A stretch of 56,665 bases of DNA, taken from NCBI GenBank assembly GCA_016870775.1, contig VGAK01000012.1, positions 1 to 56,665 of the forward strand, in the 5' to 3' direction. A model generated the notes under the pieces. That model did no database searches. It saw nothing but the letters and a program-made list of their open reading frames with translations, and was not told the DNA's origin. The translations under genes were made by a program, and so were the position numbers. How positions within the stretch are numbered: position 1 is the stretch's first letter; each line of letters begins with the position of its first letter. Below are positions 8,146-16,556 of the stretch, one piece after another. Source of the stretch: Actinomycetota bacterium. GTDB lineage: Bacteria; Actinomycetota; Acidimicrobiia; Acidimicrobiales; Ilumatobacteraceae.

Positions 8146-9537
8146 CTAACCGACGAGGGACGCGACCGCGCCGGCAAAGATCTCGGTGTGTCTGTCGACG
8201 TCCGACCGGTCGTGGAACGGTGACATCAGGGCCATGTTGTGGAACGGAGTGAGCAGGATCCCACGGTTGAGCGCGAACAAGTGCATGTACGCGTCCAGTT
8301 CGTGATCGATTGCTGCCGCCGCCATCGCCCCGTCGCGCGGGGGCGGACAGAACCAGTACTCGGCCCGGCAACCGAGCCTCTGCACGTGCCAGGCGAGTCC
8401 ATGCGCCTCGTACCCCGCGCGCACGCCGGCAGTCCACGCCTCGGCGAGTGGCTCCATGCGTGCGAAATCGTCCTCTCGCAGCCTCGAGGACAGGGTCGCC
8501 CTCATCGCAGCGAGTGCCAGTGCGTTGCCTGCCAGCGTCCCACCAACCCCGGAGACATCGACTGCATCACCGGCCAGTGCATCCTCCAGACGCTCCGCGA
8601 CATCTCCGCTCATCCCGTAGGCGGCCGCGGGCATTCCCCCACCGATCGGTTTGCCGATGACGAGGAAGTCGGGCTCGAGGCCCCATGCGCGCGTGCAACC
8701 GCCGGGCCCGGCACAGATCGTGTGGGTCTCGTCGATGACGAGGAGCACTCCGTGCCGCCGGGTGACCTCGCGCACCGCATCGAGGTACCCCGGATCGGGC
8801 AGCACGATGCCGATGTTGGTCAGGGCGGGCTCCATCAGCAGACACGCCACATCGCCGTGTGCGAGCGCCTCGTCGAGCGCGACGGGATCGTTGAACGGCA
8901 CCACCCTGGTCGTTGAGGCGGGATCGAACCCCGGCCCGATCGCGCCGGGTCTGCTCACCGCCCTCCCGTCGTCACCGCGGATCGCCAAGGTTTCGTCGAC
9001 GGTCCCGTGGTAGCACCAATCGATCACGCAGATCTTCGGGCGTCCGGTGAGGTGCCGGGCGAACCGGAGCACGAAACGGTTCGCGTCGGTGGCCGTCATC
9101 GCGAACTGCCACGTCGGGAGGCCGAATCGCCTGCCGAGTTCCTCGGCCACCCAGATCGCATCCTCGTTCGGGAGCATCGTCGTGACACCTCGCAGCGCGC
9201 GCGAGTGCAGTGCCTCGGCCACGTCCGGAAGGGCATGGCCGGTCATCGCGCCGGTGTCCCCGAGACAAAAATCGACGTACTCAATACCGTCCACGTCGGT
9301 GAACCGACCGCCCGTCGCCTCGGCCACGAAGACGGGGAAGGCGCCGGGCCATCTGGTCATCCACGGCATGGGCACTCCCGACAGAAGCGGACCCCGGGCC
9401 GACTCTGCCAAACCACGAGAGATCGGGTGGTTTCGCACGAAAAGATCGAGTTCGCGGGTGCGAAGGTCGGAGAGGCGCTGGCGATCCATGGAAACCGTGC
9501 CGAACGGCGCCCGAAGCGTAGGCGCGCCTCGGCCCAT
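8146..9537 (-). CDS. Class III PLP aminotransferase, glutamate-1-semialdehyde aminomutase-like
   Basis: 463 residues. The PLP-binding region includes 'VIDETHTIC' and the Schiff-base lysine in 'LVIGKPIGGGMPAAAYG'. The GSA-type N-terminus 'GGRFTDVDGIEYVDFCLGD' is present. It is probably not HemL, because the neighbours are catabolic and no haem genes are seen; a transaminase for an omega- or beta-amino acid is more likely (inference). ATG 9537 was chosen because AGAGGAA stands about 8 nt before it, while a later ATG at 9489 has none. It is divergent from the M20/D-carbamoylase/molybdenum-hydroxylase operon, 69 bp away, and continues into the TauE gene. Confidence 0.88.
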   Translation of the reverse strand: MGRGAPTLRAPFGTVSMDRQRLSDLRTRELDLFVRNHPISRGLAESARGPLLSGVPMPWMTRWPGAFPVFVAEATGGRFTDVDGIEYVDFCLGDTGAMTGHALPDVAEALHSRALRGVTTMLPNEDAIWVAEELGRRFGLPTWQFAMTATDANRFVLRFARHLTGRPKICVIDWCYHGTVDETLAIRGDDGRAVSRPGAIGPGFDPASTTRVVPFNDPVALDEALAHGDVACLLMEPALTNIGIVLPDPGYLDAVREVTRRHGVLLVIDETHTICAGPGGCTRAWGLEPDFLVIGKPIGGGMPAAAYGMSGDVAERLEDALAGDAVDVSGVGGTLAGNALALAAMRATLSSRLREDDFARMEPLAEAWTAGVRAGYEAHGLAWHVQRLGCRAEYWFCPPPRDGAMAAAAIDHELDAYMHLFALNRGILLTPFHNMALMSPFHDRSDVDRHTEIFAGAVASLVG

Positions 9538-9594
9538 GATCGGATTCCTCTGCCGCGCGACCGAAGAACACCTCCGTTTATCCTTTACATTTCG

Positions 9595-9600
9595 TACACT
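9595..9600 (+). promoter_or_regulatory. Putative -10 box TACACT for the heterocycle operon
   Basis: TACACT ends 6 nt before GTG 9607, predicting a leaderless operon mRNA. It lies in a locally AT-rich patch (9577-9600) of an otherwise GC-rich 69-bp divergent region. The tetramer TACA occurs at 9586 and 9595. The aminotransferase promoter must share this region. Confidence 0.4.
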
Positions 9601-9606
9601 TGGCGC

Positions 9607-10899
9607 GTGCCCCGCACAACCAACGCACCCATCGTCTCGGTCGACGGCGATCGTCTCATGGCCTCGTTGATGAACCTTGCCCGCATCGGCGAGATCGACG
9701 GAGGCGGGTGCGCCCGACTGGCACTGACGGAGGAGGACCGGGCCGGTCGCGACCTCGTGCTGGGCTGGATGCACGAACTCGGGCTCGAGGTCACAGTCGA
9801 CGTCATCGGCAACGTGATCGGCACATGGAACGTCGGAGTTGGGGCCCCAGTGATGACCGGGTCCCACATCGACACCGTGCGCACGGGCGGCAAATACGAC
9901 GGCAACCTCGGCGTTCTCGCGGGACTCGAGGTGATCCGGACCTGCCAACAGGCGGGCCTCGTTCCAACGCGGCCGCTCGCAGTCGCCTTCTTCACCAACG
10001 AGGAGGGTTCCCGATTCGCACCGGACATGATGGGGTCGCTGGTGTACGCCGGCGGGATGAGCACCGAGACCGCCCTCGATGTCGTCGGGATCGACGGTGC
10101 GAGGGTCGGAGACGAACTCGAGCGCATCGGGTACAACGGTGCATCGCCGTGCCCCGGGATCGCTCCCCACGCCTTCGTCGAACTCCACATCGAGCAGGGC
10201 CCGGTCCTCGAGCAGGAGGGCATCACGATCGGGGCGGTGACCGGCGTCCAGGGCATCAGCTGGCGCGAGCTCGTGCTGAGGGGTCAGTCAAACCACGCGG
10301 GGACAACACCGATGTCGTTGAGACGCGATCCGGGCTATGTCGCGGCGGAGGTCACGGCCTTCTTGCGACGGCTCGCCCGCGAGATGGGCGGGCACCAGGT
10401 CTGCACCGTGGGTCGGGTCGAGTTCCATCCGAACCTCGTCAACGTGGTCCCAGCGAGCGTGGCGATGACGCTCGACGTGCGCAACACCGACGAGGCACTC
10501 CTCGTGGCGGCCGAAAACGCAATCACCGCCGAAGTCGAGCGTCTCTGTGCCGCCGAACACGTGGAGGCCTCGTGGAGGCGACTCACTCGCTTTGAGCCGG
10601 TGGTCTTTGACCGCGCGGTGATCGATCTGGTGGCCGGTGTCGCGCGCGAGCAGGGCCATTCGGTGATGGAACTGCCCTCCGGGGCGGGACACGACGCCCA
10701 GATGATCGCACGTATGTGTCCGACAGCGATGATCTTCGTGCAGAGTCACCGCGGAATCAGCCACAATCCAGCCGAGCACACCGACCGCGACGATCTCATC
10801 GCCGGGGCCGACGTGTTGCTGCACGTGATGCTCCGGCTCGCCGGCCTCGATCCGTCGGGCAACAGAGCATCCGGCGACAGTGACGGGACGACTCGATGA
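9607..10899 (+). CDS. M20-family N-carbamoyl-amino-acid hydrolase / allantoate amidohydrolase
   Basis: 430 residues. The metallopeptidase M20 fold is shown by 'TGSHIDTV', 'KYDGNLGVLAG', 'TNEEGSRF' and 'HIEQGPVLE', the di-metal ligands of allantoate amidohydrolase, beta-ureidopropionase and L-carbamoylase (HyuC). A late 'SGAGHDAQMIA' supplies the last His. Members remove a ureido (carbamoyl) group as CO2 and NH3, freeing an amine or amino acid. Which ureide is used cannot be told. It is the first gene of a six-gene operon; its stop overlaps the next ATG by 4 nt. The GTG start is backed by TACACT 6 nt upstream. Confidence 0.92.
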   Translation: MPRTTNAPIVSVDGDRLMASLMNLARIGEIDGGGCARLALTEEDRAGRDLVLGWMHELGLEVTVDVIGNVIGTWNVGVGAPVMTGSHIDTVRTGGKYDGNLGVLAGLEVIRTCQQAGLVPTRPLAVAFFTNEEGSRFAPDMMGSLVYAGGMSTETALDVVGIDGARVGDELERIGYNGASPCPGIAPHAFVELHIEQGPVLEQEGITIGAVTGVQGISWRELVLRGQSNHAGTTPMSLRRDPGYVAAEVTAFLRRLAREMGGHQVCTVGRVEFHPNLVNVVPASVAMTLDVRNTDEALLVAAENAITAEVERLCAAEHVEASWRRLTRFEPVVFDRAVIDLVAGVAREQGHSVMELPSGAGHDAQMIARMCPTAMIFVQSHRGISHNPAEHTDRDDLIAGADVLLHVMLRLAGLDPSGNRASGDSDGTTR

Positions 10900-11828
10900 C
10901 ACGAATCGTCACGGTGGGTGCGGCCCAGATGGGTCCGGTCCAGCGCGACCATTCGCGCACCGATGCCGTCACTCGCATGCTCCATCTGATGCGCGAGGCT
11001 GCCTCGAGGCGCTGCGACCTCGTGGTGTTCCCCGAACTGGCGCTCACCACCTTCTTCCCGCGCTGGTTCGTCGAGGACATCCGTCAAGCCGACCATTGGT
11101 ACGAGGTCCAGATGCCCTCGCCGGAGACCGCGCCACTGTTCGATGAATCAGCGCGCCTCGGGATCGGGTTCTGCCTCGGGTTCGCAGAACTGACTCCCGA
11201 CGGACACCGGTTCAACACCCAGGTGCTCGTCGACAAGACCGGGCGAGAGATCGCGCGTTACCGGAAGGTCCACATTCCCGGTCACGAGAACCATGAGCCC
11301 GACCGACCGTTCCAGCACGCCGAGCGCCACTATTTCCAGCCCTCGATGGACGGCTTCGGTGTGTGGAACGCCTTCGGTGGGCGGGTGGGAATGATGATCT
11401 GCAACGACCGTCGCTGGCCGGAGTCGTACAGGGTGATGGGTCTGCAGGGAGTCGAGATGATCCTGTGCGGCTACAACACGCCGATCCACTACGTGCCCGA
11501 TCCGAGCCAGGACATCCTGCAGGGCTTCCACAATGCGCTCGTGATGCAATCTGGTGCCTACCAGAACGGCACGTGGGTCGTGGGGGTCGCAAAGGGTGGC
11601 GTCGAGGAGGGCGTCGACAGCCTCGCCCAGTCGATGATCGTGGCGCCCTCGGGCCAGATCGTGGCCCAGGCCCTCACCACCGACGACGAGTTGATCACCG
11701 CCTCGTGCGACCTCGACTGGTGCGGGCGGTACACCGGCACGCTCTTCGACTTCGACCGCTACAGGCGCCCAGAGATGTACGGGATCATCGCCAGCCAGCG
11801 TGGCGTGACCCATCCCGACGGGGAGTAG
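10896..11828 (+). CDS. N-carbamoyl-D-amino acid hydrolase-like nitrilase
   Basis: 310 residues of the nitrilase superfamily, close in motif to Agrobacterium D-carbamoylase. The triad is intact: Glu47 in 'VVFPELALTTFFPRW', Lys124 in 'RYRKVHIPGH' and Cys169 in 'MMICNDRRWPE', each within about three residues of the reference enzyme. It should hydrolyse an N-carbamoyl amine to the free amine, CO2 and NH3. The length matches the family (about 304). It overlaps the upstream M20 hydrolase by ATGA, so two unrelated ureido-hydrolases are translated together. They may act on opposite enantiomers or on successive carbamoyl compounds (inference). Confidence 0.92.
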   Translation: MTRIVTVGAAQMGPVQRDHSRTDAVTRMLHLMREAASRRCDLVVFPELALTTFFPRWFVEDIRQADHWYEVQMPSPETAPLFDESARLGIGFCLGFAELTPDGHRFNTQVLVDKTGREIARYRKVHIPGHENHEPDRPFQHAERHYFQPSMDGFGVWNAFGGRVGMMICNDRRWPESYRVMGLQGVEMILCGYNTPIHYVPDPSQDILQGFHNALVMQSGAYQNGTWVVGVAKGGVEEGVDSLAQSMIVAPSGQIVAQALTTDDELITASCDLDWCGRYTGTLFDFDRYRRPEMYGIIASQRGVTHPDGE

Positions 11829-11834
11829 GTCCCC

Positions 11835-12893
11835 GTGCGAGAGACCAACGGGCTGGTGTGCGCGCACCACCACCTGTATTCGACACTGGCCCGCGGGATG
11901 CCCGCTCCCCCGCGGACTCCGACATCGTTCATCGAGGTCCTCCAGCAGGTCTGGTGGCGCCTCGACGACGCCCTCGACCTCGACCTGATCCACTGGTCGG
12001 CCGCACTCGGAGCCGCCGAAGCGCTCCTGGCGGGCACCACCGCGGTGATCGACCATCACGAATCCCCCTCTGCGATCGAGGGATCCCTCGACGCGGTCAC
12101 GACGGCCTGCGACATGGTGGGGATCCGGTGCATCCCGTCCTATGGCGTGACTGATCGCTGGGCAGCCGGGGGAATCACGAGCCGCGTCGATCCGACCACT
12201 CCGATGACCGAGGGCGCCCGCAGGGGACTCGCCGAGAACGAGCGGTTCCTCGCCTCGGGTCGTCGGGCGATGGTCGGGGTGCACGCATCCTTCACGTGCG
12301 GGGACGAGACCCTCGCAGCAGCCGCCGATCTTGCTGCCAGGTACGGCACGGGCGTTCACATCCATGTCGCCGAGGGTCCCGACGACGCGCATGCGCACGT
12401 GCGACTCGCACCTCTCGCGCGCCCGGACTGGCTGCTCGTCCACGCGGTGCACCTGGTCTCGAACCTGCCGGGCACGATCGTGCACAATCCCCGCTCCAAC
12501 ATGAACAATGCCGTGGGGTACGCCCGGCCCGCGGCGAGGCAGAACCGGGTCGTCCTCGGAACCGACGGCATCGGGGCCGACATGCTCGACGAGGCGCGAC
12601 TGGCCTATGCGCGCCACCGCGAGGACGACCTCTCCGCGACACCCGAGACGGCGTGGTCGTGGCTCTCGAACGGCGAGGATCTCGTGCCCGAGGTGCGCAA
12701 CGACCGTGTGGTCTGGAACTACGACCACCTCGAGAGTCCCTGGCATCTCGCATTCACTCCCGGAGTGCGTCCCCTCGAGGTCTGGGTGGATGGCACGCAA
12801 CTCATCGCCGAGGGTCGGCCACTTCATTTCGATCTGGAGGAGGTGCGTGCCAAATCCGCGGAGGCAGCGACGCGCCTCCATGCGAGGCTCTAG
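11835..12893 (+). CDS. Minimal SsnA-like amidohydrolase
   Basis: 352 residues. The body follows E. coli SsnA closely: 'GLVCAHHHLYSTLARGM' (metal HxH at 11/13), 'VWWRLDDALD', 'GTTAVIDHHESPS', 'VHIHVAEGPDD', 'NPRSNMNNAVGYA' and 'LGTDGIGADM'. SsnA and guanine-deaminase-type enzymes hydrolyse amino or cyclic amide groups on N-heterocycles. Here the first about 57 residues, half of the usual beta-sandwich, are absent: a stop lies in frame just upstream at 11826-11828, so no longer start exists. The C-terminal half of that domain is also short, lacking the usual 'G-x-x-ADL' segment. It sits 6 nt after the D-carbamoylase gene and 26 nt before the FAD subunit. Confidence 0.85.
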   Translation: MRETNGLVCAHHHLYSTLARGMPAPPRTPTSFIEVLQQVWWRLDDALDLDLIHWSAALGAAEALLAGTTAVIDHHESPSAIEGSLDAVTTACDMVGIRCIPSYGVTDRWAAGGITSRVDPTTPMTEGARRGLAENERFLASGRRAMVGVHASFTCGDETLAAAADLAARYGTGVHIHVAEGPDDAHAHVRLAPLARPDWLLVHAVHLVSNLPGTIVHNPRSNMNNAVGYARPAARQNRVVLGTDGIGADMLDEARLAYARHREDDLSATPETAWSWLSNGEDLVPEVRNDRVVWNYDHLESPWHLAFTPGVRPLEVWVDGTQLIAEGRPLHFDLEEVRAKSAEAATRLHARL

Positions 12894-12919
12894 CCCATGC
12901 GAGGCCCCGGGAGGACACC

Positions 12920-13753
12920 ATGCCCGTCTTGATTCCCCGATCACTGGACGTCGCCGTGGAGATGGCGTCGTCGCACCCCGACGCCCACATCCTCGCCGGT
13001 GGGACCGACCTCATGGTGGAGGTCAACTTCAACCACCGCAAGCCCGAGACCGTGCTGGCTCTCCGGCACGTGGACGAGTTGCGTGGATGGACGATCGATG
13101 CAGCGACGCGCACCGTGCACATCGGCTCGGCGGTTCCGTTCTCGGAGATGGAGCACGGCGCCCTCTCAGAGGCACTCCCCGCACTCGCCGAGGCGGCACG
13201 CACCGTCGGCTCACCCCAGATCCGCGCCGCCGGCACCATCGGAGGAAACCTCGGAACCTGCTCGCCAGCTGGCGACTCGCTCCCGGTGCTCGCCGCCATG
13301 GAGGCCACGGTCCATCTCCGCTCCACGAGCGGGGAGCGCGCTATGCCTTTCGCCGAGTTCATGACCGGCCCGAAACGCAACGCGCGCAGGGGTGACGAGA
13401 TCATCACCGGTGTCTCGATGCCGATCGCCGACGGATGGCAGGGCTACGCCAAGGTCGGGGTGCGCAATGCCATGGTGATCTCGGTCGCCTCTGCGTGCCT
13501 CGCGCTCCAGTCGACCGGGCCCCGGCTCGCGCTCGGCTCCGTGGGACCGGTGATCATCCGGTGCCACGACGCCGAAGCACTCGTGGCGGACCGTCCCGGT
13601 GCGGTCGATGCCGCCCTTGCCGCCGAGTTCGGACGGCTCGCTGCTGCGGCGTCATCGCCGATCGACGATCACCGCTCCACCGCCGCCTACAGGCGCCATG
13701 CCGTGTCGGTCCTTGCGGGCCGCCTGCTCCAGAGAGGAACCGCACGCCCATGA
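12920..13753 (+). CDS. Molybdenum hydroxylase, FAD-binding subunit (XDH/CoxM type)
   Basis: 277 residues. The FAD motifs 'ILAGGTDLMVEV' and 'AAGTIGGNLGTCSPAGDSLP' are typical of the medium subunit of xanthine-dehydrogenase-family enzymes. It passes electrons from the 2Fe-2S subunit to NAD+ or another acceptor. ATG 12920 is preceded by GGGAGGA at a good distance. Its stop overlaps the next start (ATGA). The order FAD, FeS, Mo is the same as in coxMSL and in many XDH operons. Confidence 0.92.
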   Translation: MPVLIPRSLDVAVEMASSHPDAHILAGGTDLMVEVNFNHRKPETVLALRHVDELRGWTIDAATRTVHIGSAVPFSEMEHGALSEALPALAEAARTVGSPQIRAAGTIGGNLGTCSPAGDSLPVLAAMEATVHLRSTSGERAMPFAEFMTGPKRNARRGDEIITGVSMPIADGWQGYAKVGVRNAMVISVASACLALQSTGPRLALGSVGPVIIRCHDAEALVADRPGAVDAALAAEFGRLAAAASSPIDDHRSTAAYRRHAVSVLAGRLLQRGTARP

Positions 13754-14232
13754 ACGAGCACTACACACTGAGGGTGAACGGAGTCGAGCGCGACGTGTGC
13801 GACTCCTGGATCGGCGAGAGCCTGCTGTATGTGCTGCGTGAGCGACTCGACCTCCCGGGTGCAAAGGGTGCCTGCGAACAGGGCGAGTGCGGGTCGTGCA
13901 CCGTCTTCGTCGACGGTGCAGCCGTGTGCAGTTGCCTGGTGCTCGCGGCTTCAGCGGTCGATGCCGAGATCGCCACGGTCGAGGGCCTCAATCCGGACGG
14001 CACCCTCACCGATGTGCAGGAGGCGTTCGTTCGCGAGGGGGCCGTCCAGTGCGGATTCTGCACCCCGGGTCTCGTCATGGCGGTGCATCACCTCCTCGAT
14101 GCGGAGCCCGAGCCGAGCGATCTGCAGGTCAAGGAGGCCCTCTCGGGCAACATCTGCCGCTGCACCGGCTACGGCCGCATCTTCGCCGCGGTGGATGCAG
14201 TGATCGCCAGGCGCAGGGACGCAGCACGATGA
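13750..14232 (+). CDS. Molybdenum hydroxylase, 2Fe-2S subunit
   Basis: 160 residues. The plant-type ferredoxin cluster uses C42, C47, C50 and C62 ('GACEQGECGSC' then 'CSCL'). The second, helical cluster domain has C101/C104 ('CGFCTPGL') and C136/C138 ('NICRCTGY'). All eight cysteines are in place, so electron transfer from the Mo site to FAD should be intact. The length is normal for XdhC/CoxS-type small subunits. Both ends overlap neighbouring genes by 4 nt, pointing to coupled translation and equal stoichiometry. Confidence 0.94.
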   Translation: MNEHYTLRVNGVERDVCDSWIGESLLYVLRERLDLPGAKGACEQGECGSCTVFVDGAAVCSCLVLAASAVDAEIATVEGLNPDGTLTDVQEAFVREGAVQCGFCTPGLVMAVHHLLDAEPEPSDLQVKEALSGNICRCTGYGRIFAAVDAVIARRRDAAR

Positions 14233-16523
14233 GCCGGTCCACGATCGACACGGTGCGCACCGACGACCGGAGCGGGACGAGCCGCGAGGTTCTCGGAGCC
14301 AACGCGCTCAGACCCGATGGCGCAGCCAAGGTCAAGGGAGAGTTCGCCTTCTCCTCGGACATGTGGGCCCAGAACATGCTCTGGGGCGGCACCCTCCGCT
14401 CGCCGCATCCCCGCGCCCGCATCGTCTCGATAGATGTGTCGGCCGCGTGGAGAATCGCCGGTGTCGAGACCGTCGTGACCGCCGACGATGTCCCCGGTCA
14501 ACTGACCTACGGTTTGATCAGCGAGGACCAGCCCGTCTTTGCCCGTGGTGAGGTGCGCTACATGGGCGAACCCATCGCCGCTGTCGCCGCCGATCATCCC
14601 GAGACCTGCCGCCGCGCGCTCGCAGCCATCGCGGTCGAGTGGGAGGTCCTGCCGGCTCTCGTGGATCCCGAGACCGCGATAGCCGGAGGGTTCGACCCGA
14701 TCCATCCCGACGGCAACGTGATCCGTCACCAGCGCATCATCCGCGGTGACACATCGGCGACGGGTGCCATCGTTGTGGAGGGCACCTACGAGCTCGGCAT
14801 GCAGGACCAGGCATTCCTCGGCACCGAGGCCGCACTCGCCGTCCCCGACCACGACGGGGGCGGCGTCGAGGTCTACATCGCGACGCAATGGCTCCACGAG
14901 GACCGCAAGCAGATGGCCAAGTGCCTGGCTCTCCCCGAGGACAAGGTCCGTCTGGTCCTGGGTGGCGTCGGCGGCGCGTTCGGTGCGCGCGAGGACATCA
15001 GCCTGCAGGTTCACACTGCCCTGCTCGCACTGCGCACCGGCCGACCCGTGAAGATGCAGTACGGACGCGAGGAGAGCTTCTTCGGCCACGTCCACCGTCA
15101 CCCCGCGACGATCTGGATGCGCCACCACGCGACCGACTCGGGAGAGATCGTCAAGATCGAGGCCCGCTTCGTCTTCGACGGTGGCGCGTATGCCTCGACC
15201 TCCTCTGCCGTCCTCATCAACGGCGTGACCCACGCTCAGGGCCCCTATCGCTGCGACAACGCCGTGGTGGATGGTTGGGCGGTGCGCACGAACAACCCCC
15301 CGTGCGGGGCGATGCGCGGCTTCGGCGTGGTGCAGGCATGCTTCGCCCACGAGGGGCAGATGGACAAGATCGCCGCCGCGGCAGGACTCGACCCCGTCGA
15401 GGTGCGTCTTCGCAACGCCATGCGCACCGGTGACCGGCTCATCACCGGTCAGGTGGTGGAGAGCGTGGCGCCTGTGGAGCGTTGCATCCGCGAGACCGCG
15501 GCGCTCCCGATGCCCTCCCCGCTTCCCGACCGGCCCGACGCGCTGCTCATGCCCGGCGGATCGGGGCTCACCGCCGACCGGCACCACATCCGCCGCGGAG
15601 TCGGCTGGGGTGTGAGCATCAAGAACATCATGTACAGCGAGGGTTTCGACGACTTCTCCACCGCACGGTGCGTGCTCGCGGACGGCGTGGTCACACTCAA
15701 GTTCGCCACCAGCGAGGTGGGACAGGGGTTCGTGACCCTCGCCCCTCAGATCGCGCGGTCGGTCCTCGGTGTGGACGACGTGGTTCTCGACACGATCGAC
15801 ACCGGCGTCGGGTCGGCCGGCTCGACCTCGGCCTCGCGCCAGACATGGATGTCGGGCGGCGCCGTCGACGGCGCTTGCCGCCTGGTGAGGGAGAGACTCT
15901 TCGAACATGTCGGCCGGGCCCACGGGGTCGACCCCCTCCGGCTCGTGATCGAGGACACCGACGTCGTCGACTCGATGGGCTCGTTGCGCGTTCCCGTGGG
16001 CGAGGCCTCAGCCGGATTGCGCATCGATGAGACCTTCGAGCACCACCACCGCCCCACCGAGGAACTCGACGAGAACGGACAGGGCAATTGCCATGTGGCG
16101 TTCGCGTTCGTGGCCCACCGCGCCGTGGTCGACGTGGATCCCGAGCTCGGCCTCGTCAAGGTCGTCCAGGTGGCGACTGCCCAGGACGTCGGGAGGGCAC
16201 TCAATCCGCTCTCGGTGGTCGGACAGATCGAGGGAGGCATCGCCCAAGGTCTCGGCCTGGCCGTGATGGAGGAGATCATCGTCGACAACGGTCGGGTGCG
16301 GAACCCCTCGTTCACCGATTACCTGCTCCCCACTGCGCTGGACGCACCCGAGGTGATCGCGACACTGGTGGAGGAACATGAACCGCAGGCTCCACTCGGA
16401 GCCAAGGGTGTCGGAGAGCCGCCCTGCATCTCGGTGACTCCGGCAATCGTGGCTGCGATCCGCGATGCGATCGGCCGTGATCTCGCGCGAGTTCCCGTGC
16501 GTCCCCAGGACATCTGCTTCTGA
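14229..16523 (+). CDS. Molybdenum hydroxylase, molybdopterin-binding catalytic subunit (XDH family)
   Basis: 764 residues. Molybdopterin-contact motifs are 'GGVGGAFGAREDI' and 'CGAMRGFGVVQACF'. The catalytic Glu is in 'PLGAKGVGEPPCI' near the C-terminus. The enzyme would hydroxylate a carbon next to nitrogen in an N-heterocycle or an aldehyde. The CO-dehydrogenase active-site loop (AYxCSFR) is absent, so CoxL is excluded. The exact substrate is unknown; the ureido-hydrolase and amidohydrolase partners suggest purine-, pyrimidine- or hydantoin-like rings (inference). No maturation gene (xdhC/coxF type) is present in the window. It is the last gene of the operon, convergent with the next. Confidence 0.93.
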   Translation: MSRSTIDTVRTDDRSGTSREVLGANALRPDGAAKVKGEFAFSSDMWAQNMLWGGTLRSPHPRARIVSIDVSAAWRIAGVETVVTADDVPGQLTYGLISEDQPVFARGEVRYMGEPIAAVAADHPETCRRALAAIAVEWEVLPALVDPETAIAGGFDPIHPDGNVIRHQRIIRGDTSATGAIVVEGTYELGMQDQAFLGTEAALAVPDHDGGGVEVYIATQWLHEDRKQMAKCLALPEDKVRLVLGGVGGAFGAREDISLQVHTALLALRTGRPVKMQYGREESFFGHVHRHPATIWMRHHATDSGEIVKIEARFVFDGGAYASTSSAVLINGVTHAQGPYRCDNAVVDGWAVRTNNPPCGAMRGFGVVQACFAHEGQMDKIAAAAGLDPVEVRLRNAMRTGDRLITGQVVESVAPVERCIRETAALPMPSPLPDRPDALLMPGGSGLTADRHHIRRGVGWGVSIKNIMYSEGFDDFSTARCVLADGVVTLKFATSEVGQGFVTLAPQIARSVLGVDDVVLDTIDTGVGSAGSTSASRQTWMSGGAVDGACRLVRERLFEHVGRAHGVDPLRLVIEDTDVVDSMGSLRVPVGEASAGLRIDETFEHHHRPTEELDENGQGNCHVAFAFVAHRAVVDVDPELGLVKVVQVATAQDVGRALNPLSVVGQIEGGIAQGLGLAVMEEIIVDNGRVRNPSFTDYLLPTALDAPEVIATLVEEHEPQAPLGAKGVGEPPCISVTPAIVAAIRDAIGRDLARVPVRPQDICF

Positions 16524-16556
16524 CCGGTGCCAGCCGCGTGGCCGGGGGTCACACGG

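Noticed and set aside
8146-9537. HemL (glutamate-1-semialdehyde aminomutase) of haem synthesis
   Set aside because: The sequence is GSA-like, but no haem genes are nearby and it is divergent from a catabolic operon. A catabolic aminotransferase fits better, so no gene symbol was given.
11148-12944. Long minus-strand open frame (about 600 codons) opposite the nitrilase and amidohydrolase genes
   Set aside because: It is antisense to two genes with clear catalytic motifs. High-GC codon bias creates such open frames; its translation is rich in Arg, His and Gly and shows no domain.
14169-15923. Long minus-strand open frame under the molybdenum subunit
   Set aside because: Antisense to a gene with full XDH motifs; no recognisable fold and no start signal.
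12920-16523. Aerobic CO dehydrogenase (coxMSL), suggested by the subunit order
   Set aside because: The large subunit lacks the AYxCSFR (form I) and AYxGAGR (form II) active-site loops and has the XDH-type 'CGAMRGFG' instead.
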